Shown here piece after piece: positions 27,002 to 35,908 of a stretch of DNA of 64,000 bases. This DNA is from Winogradskyella sp. MH6 (GTDB taxonomy: Bacteria > Bacteroidota > Bacteroidia > Flavobacteriales > Flavobacteriaceae): contig NZ_CP094494.1 in the NCBI RefSeq assembly GCF_022810765.1, forward strand, positions 2,666,001 to 2,730,000, read 5' to 3'. A model generated the notes under the pieces. That model did not search any database. It was given only the letters and a program-made list of their open reading frames with translations, and was not told the DNA's origin. Position 1 is the stretch's first letter; every line of letters starts with the position of its first letter. Position numbers and translations under genes: made by a program.

Positions 27002-28432
27002 TTAGTTTTTACAGTATTCATCAACAATCTGCTTTAAATTATCGAGATTGCTTAGATCAAATTCTTCATTTTTAATATCCTCTGCTAAACTTTTGCAGTC
27101 TGAAATGTATTTAGCTAGTTTTTGAGAAACTTTTTCATTTTTTCTACCGTCTATCATAAAGCCTTCTTTTTTATCTGAAAACTTTAAAACTAAAGTATCT
27201 TCTTCACCAGGCTTACTTAAGACCATGTGTCCGTTATTTTCGTAAATGACTTCATAAAAATACGAGTTGTCAAAACCAAGATTAGATGCATTAGACATTT
27301 TTAATAGTGCATTTCCTTTTGTTTTCATACCAACAAAGCATTTTTCTGTACCATCATCATTTGCACAAAATTTCACATTGTTTCTTGCAGCAAATTTTTT
27401 GGTACGCTCTCTGTTTTTGTCGTTCATATATGTAATGCTCACAAACTTTCCGAATTTGTCTATTGAGTTCATTTCGGCATAATCGCTTTGCTGCTTAGAA
27501 GGGTCTATTTCCAATTTTTCAAAAATGGCATAAATCGTTCCTTTGTATGTTGTACCATCTTCGTCTGTTACAGTACCTTCAACACCATATAAATTTATGC
27601 TATTTTCCTTGGCTACTTTAACGCGTTCATTGTGAAGTCTTGCTTTATAAGCTTTGGCTTCGTGTTGCAATTGATACCCTCTTCCTAAGAGTTCTTCAAC
27701 AAAAATTTGAGCAAATGATCTTGAAAAACGCCCAGTCATCATGGTGCGAGAGCCATAATCGAATTTAAATTCTTCATCTGTATATGTTTTTGCATCTACA
27801 TCTGTACATGTAGAGCATCCTTTGGCAGTACCAACAGTTATACCATCTAAGTCTTTTACAGTATAGGTATCTTGATAATAGGATACTTTACCAGCAATTT
27901 TTGTACCTCTAGAACCTCCAAATAGAATAGTACCATCGTCTTTTACAAAAGGGTTATACAATCCAATTGTTTTTTGGCGCTCTGCTTCATCAGCTTTCGC
28001 AGACACAACAGCTTTTGTGTATTTGTCACTTAGTTTTTCGCGCTCTACAGCAAAGAATTCATTTACTTTTGCCATATCTATTCCGTTAGAAGTTATGAGC
28101 TCGTATTTGTCGCTTAAAAGTTTAATAATAAGTCTTGTTACGCTAAAAGAAGTCATTAAAACTTCATAAGGGATTTCAGTTTTCTTACCATCTTCAGAAG
28201 TCATTTCTAACCATTGAAACCCTTCGAGATTAGACGCTGATAAGCCTTTGAACTCTACATCAAAAGCTTTTTCTCCTTCTAGTGTATAGAATTTATATAA
28301 GTTTCTAACATTGTCATTGACTTTAGCAACTTCAGTTTTATCAAAAGTGATGATGCCTTTTTTTACTTTAATTTTTTGCGCAGAACACAATATTGGCAAG
28401 GTGATAAGTAGCGATAGGATAATTTTTTTCAT
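27002..28432 (-). CDS. Exported protein of unknown function
   Basis: A 476-residue protein with a signal peptide (MKKIILSLLITLPILCSAQ). I do not recognise the family. The first part (KIKVKKGIITFDKTEVAKVND) is typical of Bacteroidota periplasmic proteins that begin with an immunoglobulin-like or gliding-protein-like strand; a Lys/Glu-rich helical stretch sits at about 125-165, then beta-rich segments with GTKIAGKVSYYQDTYTVKDLDG and GVEGTVTDEDGTTYKGTIYAIFEKL, which may be two related repeats of an extracellular beta domain. Six Cys are present. Single-gene transcript, ended by a strong terminator. Confidence 0.7.
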   Translation of the reverse strand: MKKIILSLLITLPILCSAQKIKVKKGIITFDKTEVAKVNDNVRNLYKFYTLEGEKAFDVEFKGLSASNLEGFQWLEMTSEDGKKTEIPYEVLMTSFSVTRLIIKLLSDKYELITSNGIDMAKVNEFFAVEREKLSDKYTKAVVSAKADEAERQKTIGLYNPFVKDDGTILFGGSRGTKIAGKVSYYQDTYTVKDLDGITVGTAKGCSTCTDVDAKTYTDEEFKFDYGSRTMMTGRFSRSFAQIFVEELLGRGYQLQHEAKAYKARLHNERVKVAKENSINLYGVEGTVTDEDGTTYKGTIYAIFEKLEIDPSKQQSDYAEMNSIDKFGKFVSITYMNDKNRERTKKFAARNNVKFCANDDGTEKCFVGMKTKGNALLKMSNASNLGFDNSYFYEVIYENNGHMVLSKPGEEDTLVLKFSDKKEGFMIDGRKNEKVSQKLAKYISDCKSLAEDIKNEEFDLSNLDNLKQIVDEYCKN

Positions 28433-28533
28433 AGTTTTTTGTTGATATTGAATGGGTTATAAAAGAAAATCCGAAAGTACAACAATTGTACCTTAAGACG
28501 TTTTAAGTACTTAAAATTATTTGCAGATAAGTA

Positions 28534-28806
28534 TTAATAATGCTTTCTTATTGTTCGTCTAACTCTGAATAGCCTGTAAACTCCGATACTCAGAACAAAC
28601 GCAGATATAACGATAAGAATGATGCCATAAGATTTTAAATCCGAAAAAAATTCGAGTTTTATAATGGTAACTCCAGTACCAAGGATTACTAGGAAAGTTC
28701 TAAAATAAGCCAAAAAAGTGCGTTCGTTTGCTAGCTTTGTACGCTCTATAGCAAGCCAATCGCGAGTTATTAGCGGTTTGTTTTCGTCTTTAGTTACGTC
28801 TTGCAT
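28534..28806 (-). CDS. DUF202 (YidH-like) small membrane protein
   Basis: A 90-residue inner-membrane protein with the DUF202 pattern: RDWLAIERTKLANERTFLAYFRT at the front, then two or three hydrophobic helices (FLVILGTGVTIIKL, YGIILIVISAFVLSIGVYRLF) and a basic tail. The ANERTFLAY segment is the family hallmark. The function of DUF202 proteins is not established. The gene abuts the methyltransferase gene with no intervening base, so it is co-transcribed and probably translationally coupled. Confidence 0.85.
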   Translation of the reverse strand: MQDVTKDENKPLITRDWLAIERTKLANERTFLAYFRTFLVILGTGVTIIKLEFFSDLKSYGIILIVISAFVLSIGVYRLFRVRRTIRKHY

Positions 28807-30417
28807 TTAATCGGTTCCTTTTAATAGATTAATACTTACGGTTGCTAATTCGCTATCTGGAAATTTAGCAAAATGGTTATCGTCTGGTTTTAAACCTGCT
28901 TTTTCGGCAATATTTCTAAACACATCAACTTCTACAATATATTGGTCGCTATAACCATGTGTGGCATCGTAAGCAGTAGCAGCAGTTTTGCCAATATTTT
29001 TGGCGGTTAACGAAGGGCTAATGGTGTGCAATTCTATAATCAACAAACCAAATTTATCCACGTAAGGTTTCCACTTAGTTAAATGTTCTAGTAAAGAGGC
29101 TTCAACATCGTTGTTGTTTAGTCGATTCCCTGCACTTGCATAAGCTCCTGTAGATGCGCTTATAAAATCGTATGTTTTGTTGGGTGCTTCCCAAATACGA
29201 TTGTGGTCTAAAAAAGTTCTCACGTTTAGTAAATCTCGTAAATCTATGTTGTAATCTTCTTTTAGGTCAGACGCTAAAAGATCTGGTCTGCCAATATCTC
29301 CCCAAATAACTTTAGCCCAAATATCTGCTGCAATAAGATTAGCTCTGGTAACTTTTAAGGCTGCTTTATTAAAATCTGCACCAACGAGAAAGAGTGGATG
29401 GTCATCTAGCATTTTACCACGAAGTGTTTGTTGTTCAATAATATTAAAGATATGCTCAATAAATGCTCCGTTACCACAACCCATATCTAAAATGCCTTTT
29501 GGTTGAAGGTCTATAGGTCTGTTAAATAAGTTGATGATAACTTTATCGATAACCTTGAAGTACGTAGCATGAGCACCACCACTTCCCCAAACATTCATTT
29601 CGCGATGTACGTGTTTTTCAGTATCATTTGGCGACTCTGTTTTAAGTACTAATGGATTACCAAAAATGAGTTCGTCTAGTTGCAAAAAGGTTGGTAAATA
29701 AGATACGGTTACACCATAAGCGCTGGCACGTTTCGCAAAAAAGAGTCCTTTGTCTGTAAATTGATACGTGTCACGTTTCTTTTTAAACCATCCTAAATGG
29801 GCAAAAAAATCGAGAATCTTTTTAAAGCTTTCAGGATCTTTATGATATTCTTCAGCCGTAAAAGAGGCTTCCATAAAATACTTGTGAAACAATCCGTTAA
29901 CACCTAATAACACAATGATAGGTCCTGCAATAGAACCTTCTATGTGTTTGTAGATTTGATATTCGATAGAACTTTCATCTGAAATATCTAAACCAAAATT
30001 GGCTTCAAATTTTTTAAAAATGCGTTCTAAAGCAATAAACGCATCGGTACTTATCATTTTTTCGGTTGCAAATCTATCGGAATAACGTAATAGGTTTACA
30101 GCATCTTCATAAAGATGTACCAAATGGAAAGCAGATTCAGACTTTTCATTGACAGCGTAGGTTATTGTATTTTCTTTGTTGTCAATGTCTTGTTTTAACC
30201 ACCCTTGAGAACATAAGACTCTAAGTGCTACATTAAGGTAACCTTCATTGGCTTCAAATATATCAGAAAGTGTTTTTACAGTAATACTCTTTTTTTCAAG
30301 AATATAGTCTAAAACTTGTTTCTTGTGTAACGCAAATGCTGAAGTTGCGGTAGCAATGCCATCTAAATGACGAAAAATAATGCCTCTCAGTTGAGATTTG
30401 TCTGACTTTGTAAGCAT
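28807..30417 (-). CDS. SAM-dependent methyltransferase with N-terminal winged-helix domain
   Basis: The ATG at 30417 is the likely start (536 residues). A longer frame from 30456 begins inside the terminator hairpin of the upstream gene and is rejected. The N-terminal 90 residues look like a winged-helix dimerisation module (KKQVLDYILEKKSITVKTLSDIFEANEGYLNVALRVLCSQGWL), repeated in looser form near residues 180-240. The methyltransferase core has GILDMGCGNGAFIEHIF and LVGADFNKAALKVTRANL. This layout resembles plant-type and polyketide O-methyltransferases, but no pathway genes are near and the substrate is unknown. Confidence 0.78.
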   Translation of the reverse strand: MLTKSDKSQLRGIIFRHLDGIATATSAFALHKKQVLDYILEKKSITVKTLSDIFEANEGYLNVALRVLCSQGWLKQDIDNKENTITYAVNEKSESAFHLVHLYEDAVNLLRYSDRFATEKMISTDAFIALERIFKKFEANFGLDISDESSIEYQIYKHIEGSIAGPIIVLLGVNGLFHKYFMEASFTAEEYHKDPESFKKILDFFAHLGWFKKKRDTYQFTDKGLFFAKRASAYGVTVSYLPTFLQLDELIFGNPLVLKTESPNDTEKHVHREMNVWGSGGAHATYFKVIDKVIINLFNRPIDLQPKGILDMGCGNGAFIEHIFNIIEQQTLRGKMLDDHPLFLVGADFNKAALKVTRANLIAADIWAKVIWGDIGRPDLLASDLKEDYNIDLRDLLNVRTFLDHNRIWEAPNKTYDFISASTGAYASAGNRLNNNDVEASLLEHLTKWKPYVDKFGLLIIELHTISPSLTAKNIGKTAATAYDATHGYSDQYIVEVDVFRNIAEKAGLKPDDNHFAKFPDSELATVSINLLKGTD

Positions 30418-30445
30418 GAAGGAAGTATTAGTACTTAAATATAAA

Positions 30446-30471
30446 AAAACCATCATAAAAATGATGGTTTT
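30446..30471 (-). terminator. Intrinsic terminator after the 2-oxoacid dehydrogenase gene
   Basis: Perfect 11-bp stem AAAACCATCAT/ATGATGGTTTT (30446-30456, 30461-30471) with a 4-base loop; on the minus strand it is followed by a T-run. It lies 25 bases after the dehydrogenase stop. Its right arm contains the false start ATG of the next gene. Confidence 0.85.
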
Positions 30472-30496
30472 CGATGTGATAATATTCTTAAATGTC

Positions 30497-32908
30497 TTAT
30501 CTCAACTTAGGATAATCTGAAGGACTTACCTCGTGCATTACATCATAAACAGCTTCAAAAATATCTTCTACAGAAGGTTTGGAGAAGTAATCTCCATCTG
30601 TGCCGTAAGCTGGTCTGTGAGGTTTAGCAGCTAAAGTTTTTGGTTGGCTGTCTAAATATTGAAATGCATTTTGCTCATTTAATATTTGATCTAGAATATA
30701 TGCTGAAGCACCACCTTTGACGTCTTCGTCTATAACCATAACACGATTTGTTTTGGCTACGCTTTTTACGATATCATGGTTTAAATCAAAAGGTAATAAG
30801 GATTGCACATCAATGATTTCTGCATCAATTCCAACTTCTAATAATTCCTTAGCAGCTTGCTCTACTAATCGTAGTGTAGATCCGTAAGACACCAAAGTAA
30901 TATCTTCACCTTCTTTAATGGTTTCTACAACTCCAATAGGTGTTTTAAACTCACCTATATTGTTTGGCATTTTTTCTTTTAAGCGGTAGCCATTTAAACA
31001 TTCTACAATTAATGCTGGTTCATCACTTTCTAAAAGCGTATTGTAAAATCCTGCAGCCTTTGTCATATTACGAGGTACCAAAACATGGATTCCTCTAATG
31101 AGGTTAAGAATGCCTCCCATTTGAGAGCCAGAGTGCCATATACCTTCTAGTCTATGACCACGAGTTCTAACAATTAATGGTGCTTTTTGGCGTCCTTTTG
31201 TACGGTATTGTACGGTTGCCAAGTCGTCACTCATTATCTGCAATGCATAAAGGATGTAATCTAAATATTGAATCTCAGCGATTGGTCTTAGACCTCTCAT
31301 AGCCATACCAATACCTTGTCCTAAAATGGTTGCTTCTCTAATTCCAGTATCAGAAATTCTAAGCTCTCCAAATTTTTCTTGTAAGCCTTCTAGACCTTGA
31401 TTAACATCACCAATGTGTCCTGCGTCTTCACCAAAGACTAAAGCTTCTGGGTATTTATTGAAGACAGCTTCAAAATTATCTCTTAAAATTACACGTCCAT
31501 CAACTTCTGTAGCATCGTCACTGTATGTTGGTAGAATTTCAGATTGATATTCAGCTTTAAGTTTAGATTCACTATATAAGTGAGAACTATACTTAGGTTG
31601 GATTTTTTCGATATAACTATTAATCCAATTTTGAAGTGCTAACTTTTCATTAGAGTCCTCAGAAATAACATAGCGTAAGGTTTTACGAGCCGAAGATAGT
31701 ATGTCTTTTCTTAGAGGTTCATCTATAGCTTCTAAATCATTTTTTAATTTAGTGATAAAAACACTATTAGGACTTGTGTTGGCTACATTTTCTATTAATG
31801 ATAAAGCTTCTTGTTTTTCTGCTTTTATCGGGTTTATAAATGAAGCCCAAGCAGATTTTTTGCCATCTCTTACAGCCTTTTTAATGTCTTTTTCTAGAGT
31901 AATTAACTCTTCGTCAGTAGCAATGTTGTTGTCAATCATCCATTGACGCATTTGTGCATTACAATCGTACTCGGCTTCCCATGCCAAACGTTCTTCATTT
32001 TTATAGCGTTCGTGAGAGCCAGAAGTAGAATGTCCTTGTGGCTGCGTTAATTCTTGGACATGAATCATTACCGGAACGTGCTCTTTTCTAGCAACTTTTG
32101 CAGCACGTTGATAGGTGTCTATCAACTCGGCATAGTTCCAACCGTTTACTCTAAAGATCTCGTAACCGTTAGTATCATCTTCACGTTGAAAACCTTTTAA
32201 GATTTCAGAGATATTTTCTTTTGTAGTTTGGTGTCTTGCATGTACAGAAATACCATATTCATCATCCCAAATACTAATGACCATAGGTACTTGTAAAACA
32301 CCTGCAGCATTAATGGTTTCAAAAAATAAACCTTCACTCGTACTAGCATTTCCAATAGTTCCCCAAGCAATTTCATCTCCATTTTTAGAAAAGTTGGTGG
32401 TGTCTATGCCTTCAACATTTCTGTAAATTTTTGAAGCTTGAGCCAAACCAAGTAATCTTGGCATCTGGCCAGCAGTAGGAGAGATGTCTGCACTAGAGTT
32501 TTTCTGTTCGGTTAAATTCTTCCAATTTCCATTTTCATCTAAGCTGTGCGTAGCAAAGTGTCCTCCCATTTGACGACCAGCAGACATTGGCTCTTCTTTT
32601 AAATCTGTATTGGCATATAAACCTGCAAAGAATTGTTCTATGGTTAATTCTCCAATAGCCATCATAAAGGTTTGGTCTCTATAATAACCTGATCTAAAAT
32701 CGCCATTTTCAAAAGCTTTTGCCCAGGCAATTTGAGGTACTTCTTTACCATCCCCAAAAATCCCAAATTTGGCTTTACCTGTTAAAACCTCTCTACGACC
32801 TAGTAGACTACATTCTCTACTTGTAACAGCCAATTTGTAATCATTGATTACTTCTGCTTTAAAATCTTCGAAAGTAATTTCTGTTTTTGTATTGGGATTT
32901 GTTTTCAT
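30497..32908 (-). CDS. 2-oxoacid dehydrogenase E1, fused alpha and beta subunits
   Basis: An 803-residue thiamine-diphosphate enzyme joining E1 alpha (about residues 1-400) and E1 beta (about 460-803), most likely the branched-chain (2-oxoisovalerate) type found in Bacteroidota, which feeds acyl groups to E2 lipoamide. The alpha part carries the TPP/metal motif in altered form, GNASTSEG with DDEYGIS 26 residues later, in place of the usual GDG and NN. The beta part has EALVFGEDAGHIGDVNQGL, DTGIREATILGQGIGMAMRGLRP and a C-terminal transketolase_C domain (DAEIIDVQSLLPFD). No E2 or E3 gene is in the window. A good promoter lies upstream and a terminator downstream, so it is a single-gene unit. 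Confidence 0.88.
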   Translation of the reverse strand: MKTNPNTKTEITFEDFKAEVINDYKLAVTSRECSLLGRREVLTGKAKFGIFGDGKEVPQIAWAKAFENGDFRSGYYRDQTFMMAIGELTIEQFFAGLYANTDLKEEPMSAGRQMGGHFATHSLDENGNWKNLTEQKNSSADISPTAGQMPRLLGLAQASKIYRNVEGIDTTNFSKNGDEIAWGTIGNASTSEGLFFETINAAGVLQVPMVISIWDDEYGISVHARHQTTKENISEILKGFQREDDTNGYEIFRVNGWNYAELIDTYQRAAKVARKEHVPVMIHVQELTQPQGHSTSGSHERYKNEERLAWEAEYDCNAQMRQWMIDNNIATDEELITLEKDIKKAVRDGKKSAWASFINPIKAEKQEALSLIENVANTSPNSVFITKLKNDLEAIDEPLRKDILSSARKTLRYVISEDSNEKLALQNWINSYIEKIQPKYSSHLYSESKLKAEYQSEILPTYSDDATEVDGRVILRDNFEAVFNKYPEALVFGEDAGHIGDVNQGLEGLQEKFGELRISDTGIREATILGQGIGMAMRGLRPIAEIQYLDYILYALQIMSDDLATVQYRTKGRQKAPLIVRTRGHRLEGIWHSGSQMGGILNLIRGIHVLVPRNMTKAAGFYNTLLESDEPALIVECLNGYRLKEKMPNNIGEFKTPIGVVETIKEGEDITLVSYGSTLRLVEQAAKELLEVGIDAEIIDVQSLLPFDLNHDIVKSVAKTNRVMVIDEDVKGGASAYILDQILNEQNAFQYLDSQPKTLAAKPHRPAYGTDGDYFSKPSVEDIFEAVYDVMHEVSPSDYPKLR

Positions 32909-32928
32909 ATTGGTCGAATATTAAGATA

Positions 32929-32959
32929 CAAATGTACTAAATAACGATCGTTTGTGCAA
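32929..32959 (-). promoter_or_regulatory. Bacteroidota-type promoter of the E1 gene
   Basis: On the minus strand TTG (32959-32957), a 20-base spacer, and TACATTTG (32936-32929). Both boxes and spacing fit the Bacteroidota consensus. Expected leader is about 14 bases to the ATG at 32908. A 10-bp palindrome AACGATCGTT (32943-32952) lies between the two boxes and could be an operator. Confidence 0.65.
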
Positions 32960-33061
32960 TAGCTAAAATAAAGGTGATTTTGATTTATTCTCAATAAAAA
33001 GGTAATTTTATTGATATATGTTTAAAATAAATCAAAAAAACAACATCTCAGTAAGAATATG

Positions 33062-35908
33062 TTAATACCATTTGCGTCTAAAAAGACCTAGAAGCACTTG
33101 AGGGTCAACGGTAATTATAAAGCGGATTCGTTCTCCGTAGTTAGACTCTGCAATTTCCCAACCGAGATTAGAGTACACAGGGAAATACAATTCAAAATAG
33201 TCTTCTACTAAGTTGAGCCTTACTCCAGAGTCGTATACAAAATTGGCACTATCAAATTTATTCTTTACCAAGCCAATATCTCCATAGGCTTGTATGTATC
33301 TCCAGATAGATGTGCTAAAGTTAGCTGTAGTCATCCATTGATTTGCAAAAGGTGTCTCTAGCATGGATTTAAAACCACCATCGGCAATAATTAATTGTTG
33401 GCTAAACAAACCAGCAGCTTCAGATCTCCCTAAATAATTTAAATCAAATAAATAATCTGTTGGTCGGTCTAAGCCAAAACTAAAAAAATCAGAGTTTGGA
33501 TCAGTGTCATTGTTAAGAAATATACCAGCAAAAAGTCTAAGATTGATATTTCGATTGCCCTGTGTTAGCTTTCTAAATTCGTAACTCATAGAAAGTTTAC
33601 TAAAGTTATTAGCTAACTGTAAATCTGAGCTAAAACTAGAGAAGTTAATTCTACCTGGATTATAATGTGTGTATCTTAAGTTGAACACATTGTAATCAGG
33701 TTCGTTTATTTCAACAATAGCATTTTCGCCAACATCTCTATTAATACTCACAAATCTAGCAGTAATGTTATCTACTTGGTCTGCTCTAAAATCCTTATCA
33801 TTTCTAAATCTAAAAGATATACTTGGTCGGATTCTTGTAAAGAAAGCATCTTCTGCAAATGACTGGTAGCCTGCACTTATACCATAGGTAATATCATATA
33901 AATTTTTGTTTTCTATGTTATGGGTGTAAAAAACAGCTGTAGAACCTGTTAGTGATTTAGACTTGGTGGCGTATTGTGGTGAAAATTTATAATTAAGACG
34001 TTTTTTTAGTATGGTTTTGTTGTAGACTTTTGTTCCCAATGTTAAGCCATCATAAATATTATTAAACTCTACTAAAGGCATAAAAAACACCTGATTGTAG
34101 TATGGGTCTTCAATGTCTTTAAATAATCTAAACTGAAGCGGTTTGTTGTTTAGAAACGAACCATTAACAGCTTTATAATTATCGCGCTGGTTAAACTCTG
34201 GTATAACGTTATTATAATCTAAGACAAGCTTATCGGTTTGGTCTTTAGGTAAGTTTATAGTCTTTGTTCCTTTAATGTTTTCTATCCATTGTTTACCAAT
34301 TACAGAGTCGTTACTAATGCTGTACAAAGAAATAGGCATCTTGTTTCTACGCTTATTCTTTACTGTAATTTTTATAGAATCTTCTGTGGTTTCAACACTT
34401 TTAATTTTAAAATCTATCTTCTTTCGAGTATTTACATAGTCTGTAAAAAACCAATCGATATTTTTTGAGGTTTTAGAATTAAGAAATGTTTCAAAATCTG
34501 AAATTTTAGTTTTTTGGTTAAGTTTGTTCTGTTTTAAGAACGCTGTAATTATTTCAGATAAATCTATGTCGTCTGTAAATTTGTCTAAATAATTAAGACC
34601 AACTCCAGCTTTATATTTGCCAGCTATGTTAGCGTTAAATTTAATTAATGAATCTTTAGATGTTGTTAAAGGTTGGTCTCTGTTCTTTCGGGCTATTTCC
34701 ATAGAGTATAGGAAATATTGAAAGTTGAAATCTACATCAGCAGCATGAAACGCCCTTATTCCCCAAACATTTGCTAATGTTCCTAATAATTTCATCTCAG
34801 GATAGTACTCTTCAACATACTTTATCATATAGTAAATTTGAAGACCTTCAGATAACCAATGTTCTTTTCTTGGGTTTAGTAATAAGATATTGTCAATATA
34901 TTTCTTTAAAGCGCTTTTCAATAACTTTAATTCATATTGAAATTGGTCTGGGAAAGGTCTTAAAAAGTCTGGTAGCTGGTTGAGACCATATAAAGGATTT
35001 TTATTGTAATCTATCTCAGAAACTACAAGCCTTTTGTGTGGGTATTCGCCTAAATTTTCAGTAAGAAACCTGGCAATTTTATCTGTTAGAATAGCTTTGT
35101 CTGGTCCAGGTAAGCCTTTTTCGTTTATGTTAGAAACCAATATTAAATCGTCTGTTTGAACAGAACGAAATAAAGGAAACTTTTGAAGTGCTAAATAGGT
35201 ATCTGTTCGGTCCTTACCAAAATATACTGTAGTTTGTCTTTTTGTATCTTTATTTGGGTCTGCTGATAAAAGGTCTAACTCAGAGGTAGGTCTATAGTTT
35301 ATAGGATGCTCAATAGTGATCTTAACATCAGATTTAGGTATGAACAGGTCATCAAGATTTTTATTGCTATAGTAGTGCCATTGCCCATCGTAAACGGCAG
35401 GTGTAATATACCAGTATTTAAGTTCAAAATCTCTGTTCTTTGTATAGCCATAATCTGTAAATGTAGCGTCTGGTAATACTAGAATATAACTAAGGTTTAT
35501 ATTGTAAGATTCTCCAGGCAAAAGCACTTTTCCTAAATTAACTTTTAAAACATCAGGATGCTTGTCTAAATATTCAAAGTTAAGATTGGTTCTGTCTTTG
35601 TTATCTGTGATGCTTGTAATTAGTGTAAATCCACGTTGTTCACTGCTTGCAAGGTGAAACTTTGTGCTAAATTCCTCTTCAAATCGTTTGGCTAAAGGTG
35701 TAGATTTTGAAGAATAACTATTGTTCCAATCGTGTAAATAGATCTCATTTATACTATTGTTTGCTTCGTTTTTATAAACAATAGTTTGAGATATTGTAAT
35801 AGTTTTAGTCTCTACATCTACATTAGCATTTACATCAATAAAGTTTTGCCCATACATAGATGAGCATACAAGAATAAGTATATACGATATGAGGAATCTT
35901 TTAATCAA
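33062..35908 (-). CDS. M1 peptidase-like protein fused to a C-terminal outer-membrane beta-barrel, zinc motif missing
   Basis: A 948-residue protein with a signal peptide (MIKRFLISYILILVCSSMYGQ). Residues 25-500 follow the M1 aminopeptidase layout: an N-terminal beta saddle (VDVETKTITISQTIVYKNEANNSI), then a helical catalytic region with HWLSEGLQIYY near residue 350, which matches the usual NEGFA-x-Y segment. The HExxH motif, expected 18 residues before that Glu, reads KSALK, so the zinc site is lost. From about 590 the protein turns into alternating beta strands and ends in LLGLFRRKWY with a terminal aromatic, as in outer-membrane barrels. Its start overlaps the upstream nuclease-fold gene by 4 bases (ATGA). 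It is probably a non-catalytic surface protein; a remote ligand rearrangement cannot be excluded. Confidence 0.7.
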   Translation of the reverse strand: MIKRFLISYILILVCSSMYGQNFIDVNANVDVETKTITISQTIVYKNEANNSINEIYLHDWNNSYSSKSTPLAKRFEEEFSTKFHLASSEQRGFTLITSITDNKDRTNLNFEYLDKHPDVLKVNLGKVLLPGESYNINLSYILVLPDATFTDYGYTKNRDFELKYWYITPAVYDGQWHYYSNKNLDDLFIPKSDVKITIEHPINYRPTSELDLLSADPNKDTKRQTTVYFGKDRTDTYLALQKFPLFRSVQTDDLILVSNINEKGLPGPDKAILTDKIARFLTENLGEYPHKRLVVSEIDYNKNPLYGLNQLPDFLRPFPDQFQYELKLLKSALKKYIDNILLLNPRKEHWLSEGLQIYYMIKYVEEYYPEMKLLGTLANVWGIRAFHAADVDFNFQYFLYSMEIARKNRDQPLTTSKDSLIKFNANIAGKYKAGVGLNYLDKFTDDIDLSEIITAFLKQNKLNQKTKISDFETFLNSKTSKNIDWFFTDYVNTRKKIDFKIKSVETTEDSIKITVKNKRRNKMPISLYSISNDSVIGKQWIENIKGTKTINLPKDQTDKLVLDYNNVIPEFNQRDNYKAVNGSFLNNKPLQFRLFKDIEDPYYNQVFFMPLVEFNNIYDGLTLGTKVYNKTILKKRLNYKFSPQYATKSKSLTGSTAVFYTHNIENKNLYDITYGISAGYQSFAEDAFFTRIRPSISFRFRNDKDFRADQVDNITARFVSINRDVGENAIVEINEPDYNVFNLRYTHYNPGRINFSSFSSDLQLANNFSKLSMSYEFRKLTQGNRNINLRLFAGIFLNNDTDPNSDFFSFGLDRPTDYLFDLNYLGRSEAAGLFSQQLIIADGGFKSMLETPFANQWMTTANFSTSIWRYIQAYGDIGLVKNKFDSANFVYDSGVRLNLVEDYFELYFPVYSNLGWEIAESNYGERIRFIITVDPQVLLGLFRRKWY

